This document shows, piece by piece, positions 9,502 to 17,005 of a stretch of DNA of 33,945 nt; position 1 is the first letter of the stretch, and the number at the start of each line of letters is the position of its first letter. The position numbers and the translations under genes are program-made. Source of the DNA: an uncultured Holophagaceae bacterium (lineage in GTDB: Bacteria > Acidobacteriota > Holophagae > Holophagales > Holophagaceae); contig CAIYNT010000196.1 of the NCBI GenBank assembly GCA_903927605.1, positions 1 through 33,945 of the forward strand, given 5' to 3'. Under the pieces are notes generated by a model. That model was not told the DNA's origin and did not search any database. It saw nothing but the letters and a program-made list of their open reading frames with translations.

Positions 9502-10389
9502 TCAACTCGAAAGGGGCGATCGACTCCACAACCAGAGGTCCTCGGCGGCTGTCGCTGGATCCGATACCAGCCTGGGTTCGCCGAACTCGATCTGAGCCCT
9601 GACCGGACCGGATCGGAGCAGCCGGTAGAGGTGGGGAAGCAGCGTGTCCTTGCCGACGAAGGCCGCCAGAGCCTCTGGATCGTAGGACAGACGGAAAGGC
9701 TGGATGGGGACTTGCCCTTCCTGCGCTATCCGGAAAGCACCGGAGCGCCAAGGACGTCGCTCGTCCAGGCTGGTCGTTCCTGAAGGGAAGAGACCAAGGC
9801 TCATGCCCCTTGTCTGCAGGCACTCCAGGATGGCCCGCGAGGCCTCCCTTCGGGAGCCGTCCGATTCGCGCTGGACGAAGACCATGCCCGCGAGGCGACC
9901 GGCAGCCCCCAGAATGGGCCATTTGGCGATCTCCGCCTTCCCGAGGAAGACCACCGGCACTTGGCTCATGAGTAGAGGGACATCCAGGTAGCTGAGGTGA
10001 TTGCCCACGAACAAAGCGGGAGTCTCCAGGGGCGCGATCAGGCCGGCCCGCCGAACCTCCACCCGCAGGAGCGGCAGTACCTCTTTCGCCCAACCCGAGA
10101 TGAACCCCTTGAGGTTCTTCTCGGGCATGTGACCGCCGTGAAAGGACTCGCACCGCGCCGCCATCCGATGGTAGCGAACGATGGAAGCGAACACCCGGTA
10201 CAGGCGCCAGAGGGTCGGTTCGAACTGGCCGAGCCGACTCACGCCTGCGCCGAGGAACGGAAGCGAGGCTGCCCTCGTGGGCTGGAGGAAGGCAGAGGAA
10301 TGGCCGTCCACCCCGAGTTCATGGACAGACTGGGTTGCACCCACGGAGCGGGGCGGGAAAGGTGCACGTGACGTGCTGGACACAGGCAT
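9502..10389 (-). CDS. lysophospholipid acyltransferase (PlsC-like)
   Basis: This protein of 295 residues has an acyltransferase fold of the PlsC/1-acyl-glycerol-3-phosphate type. Such enzymes transfer a fatty acyl chain to a lysophospholipid or similar acceptor at the inner membrane. The catalytic HX4D motif is His131-Asp136 in VGNHLSYLDVPLL. The second block appears as LFPSGTTSLDERRPWRSGA, with Ser in place of the usual Glu of FPEGT. A third block, IQPFRLSYDP, follows. The ATG at 10389 has GGAGG five bases upstream, which supports the long N-terminal region of about 60 residues without recognised motifs. It is the first gene of a two-gene unit with the small membrane protein. The true acceptor is unknown. 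Confidence 0.85.
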   Translation of the reverse strand: MPVSSTSRAPFPPRSVGATQSVHELGVDGHSSAFLQPTRAASLPFLGAGVSRLGQFEPTLWRLYRVFASIVRYHRMAARCESFHGGHMPEKNLKGFISGWAKEVLPLLRVEVRRAGLIAPLETPALFVGNHLSYLDVPLLMSQVPVVFLGKAEIAKWPILGAAGRLAGMVFVQRESDGSRREASRAILECLQTRGMSLGLFPSGTTSLDERRPWRSGAFRIAQEGQVPIQPFRLSYDPEALAAFVGKDTLLPHLYRLLRSGPVRAQIEFGEPRLVSDPATAAEDLWLWSRSPLSS

Positions 10390-10573
10390 CTACGCCTCCG
10401 GGATCCGATGCGTCATGGAGTAGGTGCAAGCGTGATCAGAGGCAGCCTAGCCCGTCCCCGTAAACGATCCATGACCAGGGTGTGCCCGGCCTGCACTTCG
10501 GAGCCTGGAAGATGTCCCACTGAATTCACGGCGAGGCCAGGGCCTGGGTGTTACTGATGGTGTGGGGCGCGAC

Positions 10574-11188
10574 ATGTACCATGGCGAGCGATTGAACAGC
10601 CTGACTCACCTGCTGGGTCTGGCGCTTGCGGTGGTGGGCTCGGCAGTGCTGATTGTGCGGGCGGCTCATGGTGGAGATGCCCTCCAGATCATCAGCTTCA
10701 CGGTGTTCGGCCTGTCGATGATTGCCCTCTATGCCGCCTCGACGCTGTTTCACAGCGTCCAGGGACCGACCAAGGAACGTTGGGCGAAGGCGGACCACTG
10801 CGCCATCTACCTTCTGATTGCGGGGACCTATACGCCCTTCAGCCTGGTCACCCTCCATGGTCCCATGGGCTGGGCCTTGTTCGGCTTTGTCTGGTTCATG
10901 GCCGCCGTCGGCATCTGCAAGGAATTGTGGTGGAAGCCCGGTGCAGTCCCCATGGTGCCCTTTTATGTGCTGATGGGCTGGTGCGGTGCTGCAGTGGGTT
11001 TCCCCCTGGTGAGTGGTCTGCATGGCCAGGGTTGGATGTGGCTCCTGGCCGGCTGCCTGCTTTACAGCGTGGGCATCGTGTTCTATGTCCTGGGCGCCCG
11101 CGTGCGGCATGCCCACGGCATCTGGCATCTCTTCGTGCTGGGGGGGACCGCCAGCCACTTTGTCACCGTGCTGCGGTACGTGTCCTGA
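10574..11188 (+). CDS. hemolysin III / PAQR family membrane protein
   Basis: This protein of 204 residues is a seven-helix member of the hemolysin III (YqfA/PAQR) family in the inner membrane. Family marks are YHGERLNSLTHLLG at the N-terminus, LYAASTLFHSVQG in the second helix region, DHCAIYLLIAGTYTPF, and the C-terminal HAHGIWHLFVLGG with the conserved His residues that bind a metal in PAQR proteins. I chose the ATG at 10574 because family members begin with M-Y-HGER; a GTG at 10562 is also possible. The cellular role in bacteria is poorly defined, and the name hemolysin should not be taken literally. It is divergent from the acyltransferase gene. Confidence 0.88.
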   Translation: MYHGERLNSLTHLLGLALAVVGSAVLIVRAAHGGDALQIISFTVFGLSMIALYAASTLFHSVQGPTKERWAKADHCAIYLLIAGTYTPFSLVTLHGPMGWALFGFVWFMAAVGICKELWWKPGAVPMVPFYVLMGWCGAAVGFPLVSGLHGQGWMWLLAGCLLYSVGIVFYVLGARVRHAHGIWHLFVLGGTASHFVTVLRYVS

Positions 11189-11208
11189 TGCTGACGCGAA
11201 TGTGTCGT

Positions 11209-11355
11209 GAACGAAAAGATGTCCGGTTCAGGAAGCATAATCTGTCCGAATAGACTCGATTTCACCCCCTTTTGAGGGCCAGAATCGACCAATCAGACCA
11301 GGTGCTGGAACCATAATTTGTCCGGTCGTGCAAAGTTGGAAGCATAAGCTGTCCG
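11209..11355. repeat. cluster of TGTCCG repeats, probable decayed transposon end
   Basis: Three copies of GGAANCATAANYTGTCCG occur at 11231-11248, 11307-11324 and 11338-11355, and a weaker fourth (GAACGAAAAGATGTCCG) at 11209-11225. The last two copies are each followed by a GRTCGTGCA block. All point the same way and are unevenly spaced. Multiple short direct repeats of this type are usual at the ends of some DDE transposons, where they bind the transposase. No transposase gene lies nearby, so this may be a solo or relic end. The rest of the gene-free stretch 11189-11621 has no recognisable gene. Confidence 0.5.
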
Positions 11356-11621
11356 ATCGTGCAGAAGCGATGCAAAATAAATAGAATCAACAATTCAAAC
11401 ATCTGAATAATTCAGCAGTCGGTTCCAAACGAGCACTCTATCCGAGCCTTGTGCCGGATGGCCAATCCGAAGACCTGATGGTGGGGTTGACGTCCTCCCG
11501 CAAATTCACGTCATCCAACGTTTTGCCTCCTGTTTCCCGCGTCCTCGATCAAGCGGATTCTGCTGATCATTCATGGAACCTTTGTCAGACCGGGCCACCG
11601 TAATTGGACCTAGCACCAGGG

Positions 11622-14303
11622 CTACTTCCGCCGCCAGAGATCGAAGGGCCGGGCGCCCAGCAGAATCGACACTCGGTTCTCGTGCTGGGAGGCGGAGCCT
11701 CGGTGGAGGTGCACCCAGCCGGCTGACAGCTCCATGAAGAATTCCCGGAAGCCGGTCCTGGCCACCAGGCCCAGCCCTTCCATGCGCAGGCCGTCGCCCA
11801 GGGTGGACGGCTGGTCAGAGGCGCGGCCCAGGTCGAAGCGGGGGCCGACCTGCCAGCCCGTGCCCACGACCGAAGCCTTGGTGTAGGGCAGGCCGATCTT
11901 GAGGGCCGCCATGTTCGGCATGAGGTAGCCGGCGCTGCGGGTGCCGATGAAGGAATCGCTACCACCCGCGATCCACAGGCGGTCCGGCGGCGCATCCTTC
12001 GACAGGGCCACTTCGGTGTCCACCATCAGTCCCCAGTTGGAACTCAGGGGCTGGTGCCGCTTGGCCCGGGCATAGCTGCGCCAGTACGGACGGGCATCGC
12101 CTTCAACGGAAAGGCTCCGGTCCGCCGAGACGCGGAGGAGGGTGCCTTCAGTGGGAATGGTGTGGTAGTTCAGATCGTCCCACTCCAGCCAGCCCCGCGC
12201 CACTGTGGCATTGGGTGTGTCGGCCTCAGCCCCGGCGTGGGTGAAAGTGCCCCTGTGCTCGAAGGCCGCAAGGCCGATGCGGCCGCGGCCCTCCTTGCCC
12301 CAGCGCAGGATGGCCTCCAGCCCCAGTTCCTTCCGGGTGAAGCGCGAAGCCAGGTCGGCCGTGGATTCCACGAACAGCACGCCGCCGCTCACGTCGTTCT
12401 GCGACCAGGTGCCGAAGGCCCCCAGGCTCAGGTCCGGCAGGGAGGGAAAGTTCCAGGCCACGTGTCCTTCCAGGCGCTTCTGGAGATTGTCGGCCGCCGC
12501 TTCGAGAGAACCGCTCTCGCCGCTGCCGAAGAGGTTCCGCCCCCGCATGAGGATGCCGCCGTGCGGGCCCCAGTCGGTTTCGTAGGCCAGGGTGAGGTTC
12601 AGCAGAGTTGGTTGGCTGCCCACGGGGCGGAGTTTGAGGATGAGGCCCTCGTCGCCCTCCTGGAGGCGGGCCTCCAGCCGCTGGAAACCCATGCGGTCCT
12701 GGGCACGGCCTAGAACCTCCTCCATTTCCGAGGCACGAAGTGCCTGGCCTTCCATTACCTGGGCGATGGCGCGGGTGGCGGACGCATCGGGGCCGGGCTC
12801 CACCTCCACGCGCACCAGCTTGGGCTCGCGCACTGCGTAAGTGAGCACCCCGTCTGCGAAGCCGCTGCCTCGCAGATCCAAGACAGCCGCGCCCTTGCCG
12901 ATACCCTCGGCGAGGAGTTCCTGTTCCAGCCGTCCGAAGCGGGCGGCGTGAAAGGGCTGACCTGGTACCAGGCCGCTTTCGCGCAGGACCTGGGCCACGC
13001 GGGCTTTGTAGGGTGCGGCCCAGTCCGCGGGAAGCTCCAGCTTCACCTGCTGGATGAGGGCGGCGGGCTCCCAGTGGAAGGTGGCCTCGCCGTCGGCCCC
13101 CGCCGGGAGGTCGACCCAGGCCCGGGCCAGGGGCAGTCTCCGGTGGGCGCGCCGGAGCAGGCGCCAGAGGTCGGCGCGGTGCCAGGGACCGGTGCCTGGC
13201 CGGGTGTCGGCCAACAGCCCAGCAAGATCGGGATGGGCGGGGCCATCCACCCTCAGGGTGGCGGCGGCCGGGACTCCGGAATCCGCCATCAGGAGCGCCT
13301 CCAACTGAGGCAGGGACCCACTGAGGGCCGTTGCCCCGGCCTCGAAGAGCAGACGCTCCTGGCCCTGGTAGGCGAACTCGTCTACCTTGCCGGTTTCGGG
13401 TCGGATCACCAAATCCGAATCAGCCTCACTGCGCGCTTCGGTGACCCGCATGGCCAGAGCGAGGCTGCGATCCAGCAGGGCCAGGATGTCGGAAGGCGGC
13501 GTGGAATTCCAGGTGCGCCCAATGTTCACGGCGAGGATGCGGGCGCCAGGAAAGGCCGAGTGGGCGGCCATAGCGGGCAGGTTCTCCACCAGGCCGCCGT
13601 CCACTAGGCGCTCATCGCCGATGGCCACCGGGGCCAGCAGCCCCGGGATGGACATGGAGGCCTTTACTGCATCCACCAGGTCCCCCTCAGCCAGGATGCG
13701 GGCCTCGCCTCGGGTGAGGCTGGAGGTGACGACCCGCAGGCGGGAACCGAGGCGGTCGAAGTCCGATCCGCCCAGGGCCTGCGCCCGGGCCAAGGTCTCG
13801 AATAGGGCAATGCGCAGGCGGCGCGCGCGCTCCTCGCCGGGCACCAGCATGGGCCGGCCGCCGACGAAGGAGAGTCCCATCAAGGTACCGTGCAGCTCCT
13901 CGTCCTCGGAAGCGCTCAGGCCCGGTGTCCGCCGGCGATCATCGAGCACCAAGGCGAAATCGCGGCGCTCGAAGACCCGCTCGGCACCGGCACCGCCGAA
14001 GCCGCTGGCGTAGAGCGCCGCCGCGAAGCTTCCGGCGCTAGTGCCCACGAGCCCCTCCGGGTGCCAGCCTTCTTCCTCCAGGCGTCGCAGCACGCCGGCG
14101 TGAGCCAGGCCCTTGGCGCTTCCGCCCCGCAGTGCCAATACGAGGGGGCGCTCGCCGGGCGCGTGCAGCACCGGCAGGAATTGAAACCGCTGATCCGGTG
14201 GGCTGACAGTTAGTGCGAGGCGTTCCTGGGCCTGAGCCCCCAGACACAAACCCAGGATGGGGATGGCGAGGCAACGTCGCAGGCGGATTAGAGTCCGAAC
14301 CAT
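11622..14303 (-). CDS. patatin-like phospholipase with POTRA and Omp85 barrel (PlpD-like)
   Basis: This exported outer membrane protein of 893 residues resembles type Vd autotransporters (PlpD/FplA). A signal peptide (ILGLCLGAQAQ) is followed by a patatin domain with the glycine-rich oxyanion loop LRGGSAKGLAHAG (residues 59-70), the nucleophile Ser89 in GTSAG and Asp235 in VDGG. Both members of the Ser-Asp dyad are intact, so lipase activity is likely. Residues of about 410-570 look like POTRA repeats, and the remainder forms an Omp85-type barrel. It is longer than PlpD (about 730 residues). The C-terminus DLWRRK lacks the usual terminal Phe. The ATG lies inside the 3' end of the MscS gene (16-base overlap) after GGAGGA, so translation is probably coupled. 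Confidence 0.87.
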   Translation of the reverse strand: MVRTLIRLRRCLAIPILGLCLGAQAQERLALTVSPPDQRFQFLPVLHAPGERPLVLALRGGSAKGLAHAGVLRRLEEEGWHPEGLVGTSAGSFAAALYASGFGGAGAERVFERRDFALVLDDRRRTPGLSASEDEELHGTLMGLSFVGGRPMLVPGEERARRLRIALFETLARAQALGGSDFDRLGSRLRVVTSSLTRGEARILAEGDLVDAVKASMSIPGLLAPVAIGDERLVDGGLVENLPAMAAHSAFPGARILAVNIGRTWNSTPPSDILALLDRSLALAMRVTEARSEADSDLVIRPETGKVDEFAYQGQERLLFEAGATALSGSLPQLEALLMADSGVPAAATLRVDGPAHPDLAGLLADTRPGTGPWHRADLWRLLRRAHRRLPLARAWVDLPAGADGEATFHWEPAALIQQVKLELPADWAAPYKARVAQVLRESGLVPGQPFHAARFGRLEQELLAEGIGKGAAVLDLRGSGFADGVLTYAVREPKLVRVEVEPGPDASATRAIAQVMEGQALRASEMEEVLGRAQDRMGFQRLEARLQEGDEGLILKLRPVGSQPTLLNLTLAYETDWGPHGGILMRGRNLFGSGESGSLEAAADNLQKRLEGHVAWNFPSLPDLSLGAFGTWSQNDVSGGVLFVESTADLASRFTRKELGLEAILRWGKEGRGRIGLAAFEHRGTFTHAGAEADTPNATVARGWLEWDDLNYHTIPTEGTLLRVSADRSLSVEGDARPYWRSYARAKRHQPLSSNWGLMVDTEVALSKDAPPDRLWIAGGSDSFIGTRSAGYLMPNMAALKIGLPYTKASVVGTGWQVGPRFDLGRASDQPSTLGDGLRMEGLGLVARTGFREFFMELSAGWVHLHRGSASQHENRVSILLGARPFDLWRRK

Positions 14304-15703
14304 CGCTTGATCTCCTCCCGCGCCAAATCTCGGCGGCTGGCCATCCGGGGCAAATCAGACAAGTGCCCAGACCTGGATTCCTTCAGCTCGACCAGGCCCT
14401 CCACCAAGTGGGGAGCGTTGCGCAGGACGCGCTCGAAGGCAGCCTTGGGCACCTCCACCAGCTCGCACGCCGTCGCGGCTACTACCGTGGCCCGCCTGGG
14501 GGCGCCCGTTAGCAGGGAGCCTTCGCCGAACCAGTCCCCCGGGCCGAGTTCCCCGATCACCTCCCAGAACAGCCCGGTGTAGGGCTCGAAGCCCTCGACC
14601 ACCTTTACCGCCTGCAAGGAGCCGGTCATGACCATGAACAGGGACTCGCCTGGATCCCCTTCCCGGATCACCCCTTCGCCTGGCTCGGCCCGGCGCGGGA
14701 CCACGCCCTCCTTGAGCCCCTGCGCCCACTCCCTCGGCAGCCCAAAGCGTTCCAGGATCACATCCAAGACCCCGTCCTGGAGCACCACTGGGTTGGTCCA
14801 GGTGGGGGTGGGCCCATGGGGCCCCACCAGTGGCACCTCTAGGCGGTTTAAGACCGACTGTGTCAGGCGCACCGCCTGGAAGTTAGCGGCCCGACCGTGC
14901 CGCCAGCCCAGGGCCCAGAAGCGCACCTCAAGCACCACACCGCCCAGGTCGAGGCTGTGAGTCCTTACCTCGGGCTTGTGGTCGGGGTGGTGGGGGATGC
15001 CTCCCAGGGCCTGTTCCATGGCCGCCAGGGTGGCCGCCATGGTGTCGTGGGGGGCCACTGTCACCTTCAGGGTGCGCCGGTGCAGGCCGGAAGGAGCGTA
15101 CAGGTTGGTGACCACCGCCTGGGCGAGGATCCGGTTGGGAAAGATGCTGGTGTCGCCGTTCTCGGTGATGATCTGGACCGTGCGCCAGGTCATGGCATCC
15201 ACCCGGCCGACAAAGGTCTCCTGGCCGCTGCCGCCCCTCAGGTTGCCGGTGACCTCCACCCAGTCGTCCACCCTATACGCCGGGGCCAGGCTCATGGAAA
15301 TGCCGGCGAACAAGTTACCCAGGGTCTCCTGCATGGAAAGTCCGACCACCGCGGCGGCAATGGCGCCTGTGCCCATCAGGGTGCCCAGGTTCACGCCCAC
15401 GGAACGGTGAAGCAGGTACACCGCGCTGCCCAGGTAGAGGGCCACCACCACCAGGTCCCGGGTGAAACCGGGTGTGGAGGTGCGCCAATGGCTCAGCAGC
15501 GGGTCTAGCAGCACGTGGGTGAAGAACCGGATACCCAGGTAGCACCCCAGGGCCCAGAACACGAGTTCACGCGCCAGTACCAGCGCGGGGTAACCATGGC
15601 CATCGCCCAGCACTGAGACGGCGAGGACCCCCGCCGTCAGCAGAAGACCGAGGGCCACCCAACGTCGCCACGGGCTGACGACGGTCCTCAGATCCCTGAA
15701 CAC
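14288..15703 (-). CDS. MscS-family channel with cyclic nucleotide-binding domain
   Basis: The N-terminal part has about four hydrophobic segments. It is followed by the MscS pore-lining and beta domain: GTLMGTGAIAAAVVGLSMQETLGNLFAGI, then YRVDDWVEV and TWRTVQIITENGDTSIFPN. The last 140 residues form a cyclic nucleotide-binding fold (EGVIREGDPGESLFMVMTGSLQAV, LGPGDWFGEGSLLTGAPRRATVVAA). This is the layout of bacterial cyclic nucleotide-gated MscS-like channels, so gating by a nucleotide is plausible. The start is uncertain: GTG at 15703 gives 471 residues, TTG at 15727 gives 479, and neither has a good ribosome site. Either start lies within the upstream gene's 3' end. The gene also overlaps the patatin gene by 16 bases. 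Confidence 0.85.
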   Translation of the reverse strand: MFRDLRTVVSPWRRWVALGLLLTAGVLAVSVLGDGHGYPALVLARELVFWALGCYLGIRFFTHVLLDPLLSHWRTSTPGFTRDLVVVALYLGSAVYLLHRSVGVNLGTLMGTGAIAAAVVGLSMQETLGNLFAGISMSLAPAYRVDDWVEVTGNLRGGSGQETFVGRVDAMTWRTVQIITENGDTSIFPNRILAQAVVTNLYAPSGLHRRTLKVTVAPHDTMAATLAAMEQALGGIPHHPDHKPEVRTHSLDLGGVVLEVRFWALGWRHGRAANFQAVRLTQSVLNRLEVPLVGPHGPTPTWTNPVVLQDGVLDVILERFGLPREWAQGLKEGVVPRRAEPGEGVIREGDPGESLFMVMTGSLQAVKVVEGFEPYTGLFWEVIGELGPGDWFGEGSLLTGAPRRATVVAATACELVEVPKAAFERVLRNAPHLVEGLVELKESRSGHLSDLPRMASRRDLAREEIKRWFGL

Positions 15704-16482
15704 GGCTGAACCCGGCTTACAGAACAAGAAAGATCACACCCCAAATCGACGAACGCGACCATGTTCTCCCGCATCTTCTTGCCTGTGTCCTCCAGTTGGT
15801 AGTCCGCGGGCAGGTCGAAGGCCGAGGGGGGAATAGGCCCTTCCTCGATGTGGGTGGTGGTGGTTGTCATCTGTCCCACGACGGGTAAGGAGATGCGGTA
15901 CTTCAAAGCGATGCCCTGCACCTTGGCCAGTTCCTCAGCTACCTTGAGCATCGAGGCGGCACTGGGCTGCAGCTGGCCGATGACGTTTTGAAGCCTGAGG
16001 AAGCGCTGATAGGGGATGGCGGGCACCGGGGGATCGAGGGAGGGGTCATTGCTGCTCTCGATGAGCACCGGGCCCATGGTGATCTTCCACTTGCGGCAGT
16101 CGCGGCCAAGGAGGATCTCGGATCCTTGGTCCTCCACGGTGACGGGGGCATCGCTGACACCCATCACCTTCAGGACCAAGGGCGGGAGCTTCTTCAGCTT
16201 CTCCCCGAAAGCTTCCGCCGTAACCTCAAGGTCATCCCAACTCATCTTCTGAATGAGTTTCTTGTTGTGATCGATGTTGTAGGAAACTCCCTGGGTGAAA
16301 TCGACCAGAAAATCTACTTGGCTACCAGGTTGGTTGATCCGCATGTATCGGGATGACCAGAGTTGAGTTTGTTCCCCTTCATGGCCACGACCAGTGCCGG
16401 TCTGGGTGAGTGTGAGATCAGCAGCCAGGAGGCTGCCCCCGGTAAGGAGGACTGCAATCATCGATGCCAGGAAGGTTCGCAT
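15688..16482 (-). CDS. periplasmic protein, DUF4412-like
   Basis: An exported protein of 264 residues with a clear signal peptide (ASMIAVLLTGGSLLAA). The body begins DLTLTQTG and contains YMRINQPGSQVDFLVDFTQGV and KLIQKMSWDDL. This pattern, a protein that reads as beta-rich and has a modified-residue-like central domain, resembles DUF4412 proteins; I am only moderately sure. A single strongly hydrophilic middle part has no other motif, and the C-terminus after KKMREN is Cys-rich and atypical. It is the first large gene after the sigma-54 promoter at 16682-16697, and the next two genes overlap serially. The ATG at 16482 directly precedes the signal peptide; the ATG at 16506 is an alternative. 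Confidence 0.7.
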   Translation of the reverse strand: MRTFLASMIAVLLTGGSLLAADLTLTQTGTGRGHEGEQTQLWSSRYMRINQPGSQVDFLVDFTQGVSYNIDHNKKLIQKMSWDDLEVTAEAFGEKLKKLPPLVLKVMGVSDAPVTVEDQGSEILLGRDCRKWKITMGPVLIESSNDPSLDPPVPAIPYQRFLRLQNVIGQLQPSAASMLKVAEELAKVQGIALKYRISLPVVGQMTTTTTHIEEGPIPPSAFDLPADYQLEDTGKKMRENMVAFVDLGCDLSCSVSRVQPCSGI

Positions 16483-16490
16483 GAGGGTTC

Positions 16491-16649
16491 TCAATTCAAG
16501 AGGCATCTAGACGACGATCCCAATCCTTGCCCCAGGGCCAAGGTGACCAGCAGCAGGACCCGGGATCCTCGGAACGGATGGCACCCTGGGATTCGCGGAT
16601 GGCGAGCCCCCTCGCTCCTAGCCAGACTTACCTCCTGAACCTGCTCCAC
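16491..16649 (-). CDS. small open frame (52 residues) in the sigma-54 leader
   Basis: The GTG at 16649 follows GGAGGTGA with six bases between GGAGG and the start, and lies about 20 bases after the expected sigma-54 transcription start. The frame ends nine bases before the ATG of the DUF4412-like gene. Its first 39 codons align without a gap to the small frame at 32723-32944, sharing SL, RIPGCHP, RGSRVL and LV; several differences within the shared blocks are synonymous (for example CCG/CCA, CGA/CGT, TCC/TCG, GTC/GTT). No known family is recognised. It may be a leader peptide or a small protein; a structured RNA could also explain the conservation. Confidence 0.45.
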   Translation of the reverse strand: MEQVQEVSLARSEGARHPRIPGCHPFRGSRVLLLVTLALGQGLGSSSRCLLN

Positions 16650-16681
16650 AAATCACCTCCAAATCGGGTCGGTGCAGTAAG

Positions 16682-16697
16682 GGCAGGTAAGATGCCA
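16682..16697 (-). promoter_or_regulatory. sigma-54 (-24/-12) promoter
   Basis: The minus strand reads TGGCATCTTACCTGCC, with GG and GC ten bases apart as in the consensus TGGCAC-N5-TTGC. It faces the small frame at 16649 and the DUF4412/MscS/patatin genes. The same 16 bases recur at 32977-32992. Confidence 0.75.
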
Positions 16698-16782
16698 AGT
16701 CGGTGAAATTTCATAACTTAAATTAAAATAAAATTTAGAAAATACAAATGCCGTGTGCCCTCGACAAGGAAGCGATTCCGTG

Positions 16783-16814
16783 GCTTGATTTCGTCGCGAC
16801 GACTCTATTTCGTC
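16783..16814. promoter_or_regulatory. upstream activator element, copy A
   Basis: Two ATTTCGTC boxes (16788-16795 and 16807-16814) flank a GTCGCGAC core. Compared with copies B and C it has one extra base in the core and a direct rather than inverted left box. It lies about 86 bases upstream of the -24 box, on the activator side of the divergent region, so it could serve both directions. Confidence 0.65.
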
Positions 16815-17005
16815 ACTGGTCGACCCGTGCTTTTTGGCGAACATTCCGGCGGTCATCTTGACGCCACGCATCGAGCTCAGTTCTACGCGGTGTGCCTGTA
16901 CGCCTGGACAGGCATCCCACTCGGCCCCTGGCGAAACGGGTCGAAAGATGTAGCCTGCGGATCTCGATCCTGCCTCGATGATATAACCCCGGCGAAGGAG
17001 GCCCC

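Larger units (their letters stand above)
16654..16815 (-). repeat. sigma-54 promoter cassette, copy A
   Basis: The 46 bases 16654-16699 (ribosome site to just past the -24 box) match 32949-32994 at 45 of 46 positions. The upstream element around 16783-16815 is also nearly identical to that of the second copy, while the AT-rich spacer between them has diverged. Confidence 0.8.

Noticed and set aside
11209..11355. A CRISPR array
   Set aside because: The copies are imperfect, few and unevenly spaced (76 and 31 bases), and no cas gene is present.
16363..16638. Plus-strand frames antisense to the two small open frames, ending in similar peptides (also 32685-32933)
   Set aside because: They are conserved only because the DNA is; they lack ribosome sites and point against the sigma-54 promoters.
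16823..17005. A sigma-54 promoter in front of the activator gene
   Set aside because: The best match (GGTCGACCCGTGC) has only nine bases between GG and GC; no good -24/-12 box was found, so autoregulation from element A is left open.
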